The notes below the pieces were generated by a model. It saw nothing but the letters and a program-made list of their open reading frames with translations, was not told where the DNA came from and made no database searches. 64,000 nt of DNA from Cyanoderma ruficeps (Eukaryota > Chordata > Aves > Passeriformes > Timaliidae), in the NCBI GenBank assembly GCA_008694505.1, contig VZDJ01007753.1, positions 27,602,967-27,666,966 of the forward strand. Reading direction: 5' to 3'. Both the position numbers and the translations under genes were made by a program. Of the stretch, positions 63,401-64,000 are shown piece after piece. The first letter of the stretch is position 1. Each line of letters opens with the position of its first letter.

Positions 63401-64000
63401 CGCTGAGTTTAAAAGAAGGAAGCCAGTTCAGACAGTAACTTCAAAGGCTGTCTCTGCAATAAGAACTGAAAACTGAGATCTGGAGTTGCATGTGGACAAC
63501 AACAGAACAATATGATACCAGTTCCCTTTTGAAAAGGTAATAAATTATTCCTTTAATTTCTACTTCACATTTGGTTTTGACTCAGTGACATTTCTCCTCA
63601 CTTATCATGGATGTTTATCATCCTGGAAAGTTTCATGTGCTTTTTCTGGCAACAGTATCTTTCTTGAGGTCCGGCTGCAAAACAGCAAAATTCAATGGCA
63701 AATGTCAAGCCATGTTTGAATGTGTGTCCCATGATGACTTGGAAGTGAGCAGGTTTTGATGGCCACCAGACCTCCTACCTGCAGAGCACCAGTGGGTGCC
63801 CACACAATGCATGGCCCATGCTGGTTAACCCATCCTGCCACCCAGATGGGCACATCCTGGGCTCAGCTCTGGGCTTGACATCTCCCTGCTTTCAGGTCTG
63901 GTCCTGGGGGAGACCATGGGCCAGTGAGGACATACCCAGAGTCAGAGTTTAGTCCTGTTTAGTCCTGTATCTCTTAATGTTGCACAAATAGTTGTAACAA
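57433..64000. other. A+T-rich non-coding DNA, no gene seen
   Basis: No supportable gene. Minor features: three copies of ctgtagtac-like sequence at about 57848-57876; a G8 run near 58328; a purine-rich stretch at about 60555-60600; a moderately G+C-rich patch at about 60300-61050 with small inverted repeats (for example CCTCTCA/TGAGAGG near 60968-60987) that may be an old, unrecognised repeat; a purine-only tract at about 63246-63275; and a tagtcctgtt direct repeat near 63948-63968. The 136-codon open frame at 62161-62571 (minus) has no recognisable domain. Confidence 0.5.

Noticed and set aside
1..64000. CRISPR arrays, bacterial operons, phage or plasmid features
   Set aside because: Composition, CR1 and vertebrate-type LTRs indicate a bird nuclear genome. 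The tandem repeats seen are microsatellites and a minisatellite without unique spacers or cas-like genes.

Overview
This window reads as non-coding DNA from a bird genome, probably a songbird (the order is an inference). The evidence is a 5'-truncated CR1 LINE ending in the usual avian CR1 3' tail (about 23.2-23.65 kb) and two endogenous-retrovirus LTRs, set in A+T-rich sequence with scattered microsatellites. No protein-coding exon, rRNA, tRNA or CRISPR array could be supported. Every long open frame is either in random A+T-rich sequence, in G+C-rich sequence where several frames are open at once, or across a retroviral LTR. The window could be an intergenic gene desert or the inside of a very large intron.

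Layout. 1-25.7 kb is A+T-rich single-copy-looking DNA. It holds a striking 26-bp-stem hairpin (1923-1996), an ATCT microsatellite (9456-9502), a TC/poly-C tract (21904-21934) and the CR1 fragment. At 25.74-26.53 kb the composition switches abruptly to a CpG island. It contains a 24-bp direct duplication, a full-consensus CTCF-type motif and a 25-bp minisatellite of about 12 units, each unit itself a small hairpin. 26.5-33.9 kb is again featureless.

At 33.96-34.74 kb lies a minus-strand ERV remnant: a 614-bp LTR (TG...CA ends, AATAAA), a tRNA-Lys-type primer-binding-site core, and 150 bp of internal leader. The same 150 bp recurs at 36.59-36.74 kb in inverted orientation without an LTR. 36.7-54.0 kb is A+T-rich with a TC/AC microsatellite. 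A 952-bp plus-strand solo LTR with near-perfect target-site duplication and an internal CTCF-like motif sits at 54.03-54.98 kb. An A-tract containing the only N in the window follows at 55.04 kb. At 55.84-55.96 kb a degenerate ~50-bp tandem repeat carries NF-Y/CCAAT-type boxes. The rest is A+T-rich, with one AC-rich tract containing an 18-bp perfect palindrome.

There is no operon or pathway to describe. The best candidates for function are the hairpin at 1.9 kb, the isolated CpG island at 26 kb and the NF-Y cluster at 55.9 kb. The best evidence of genome dynamics is the inverted 150-bp retroviral module pair.
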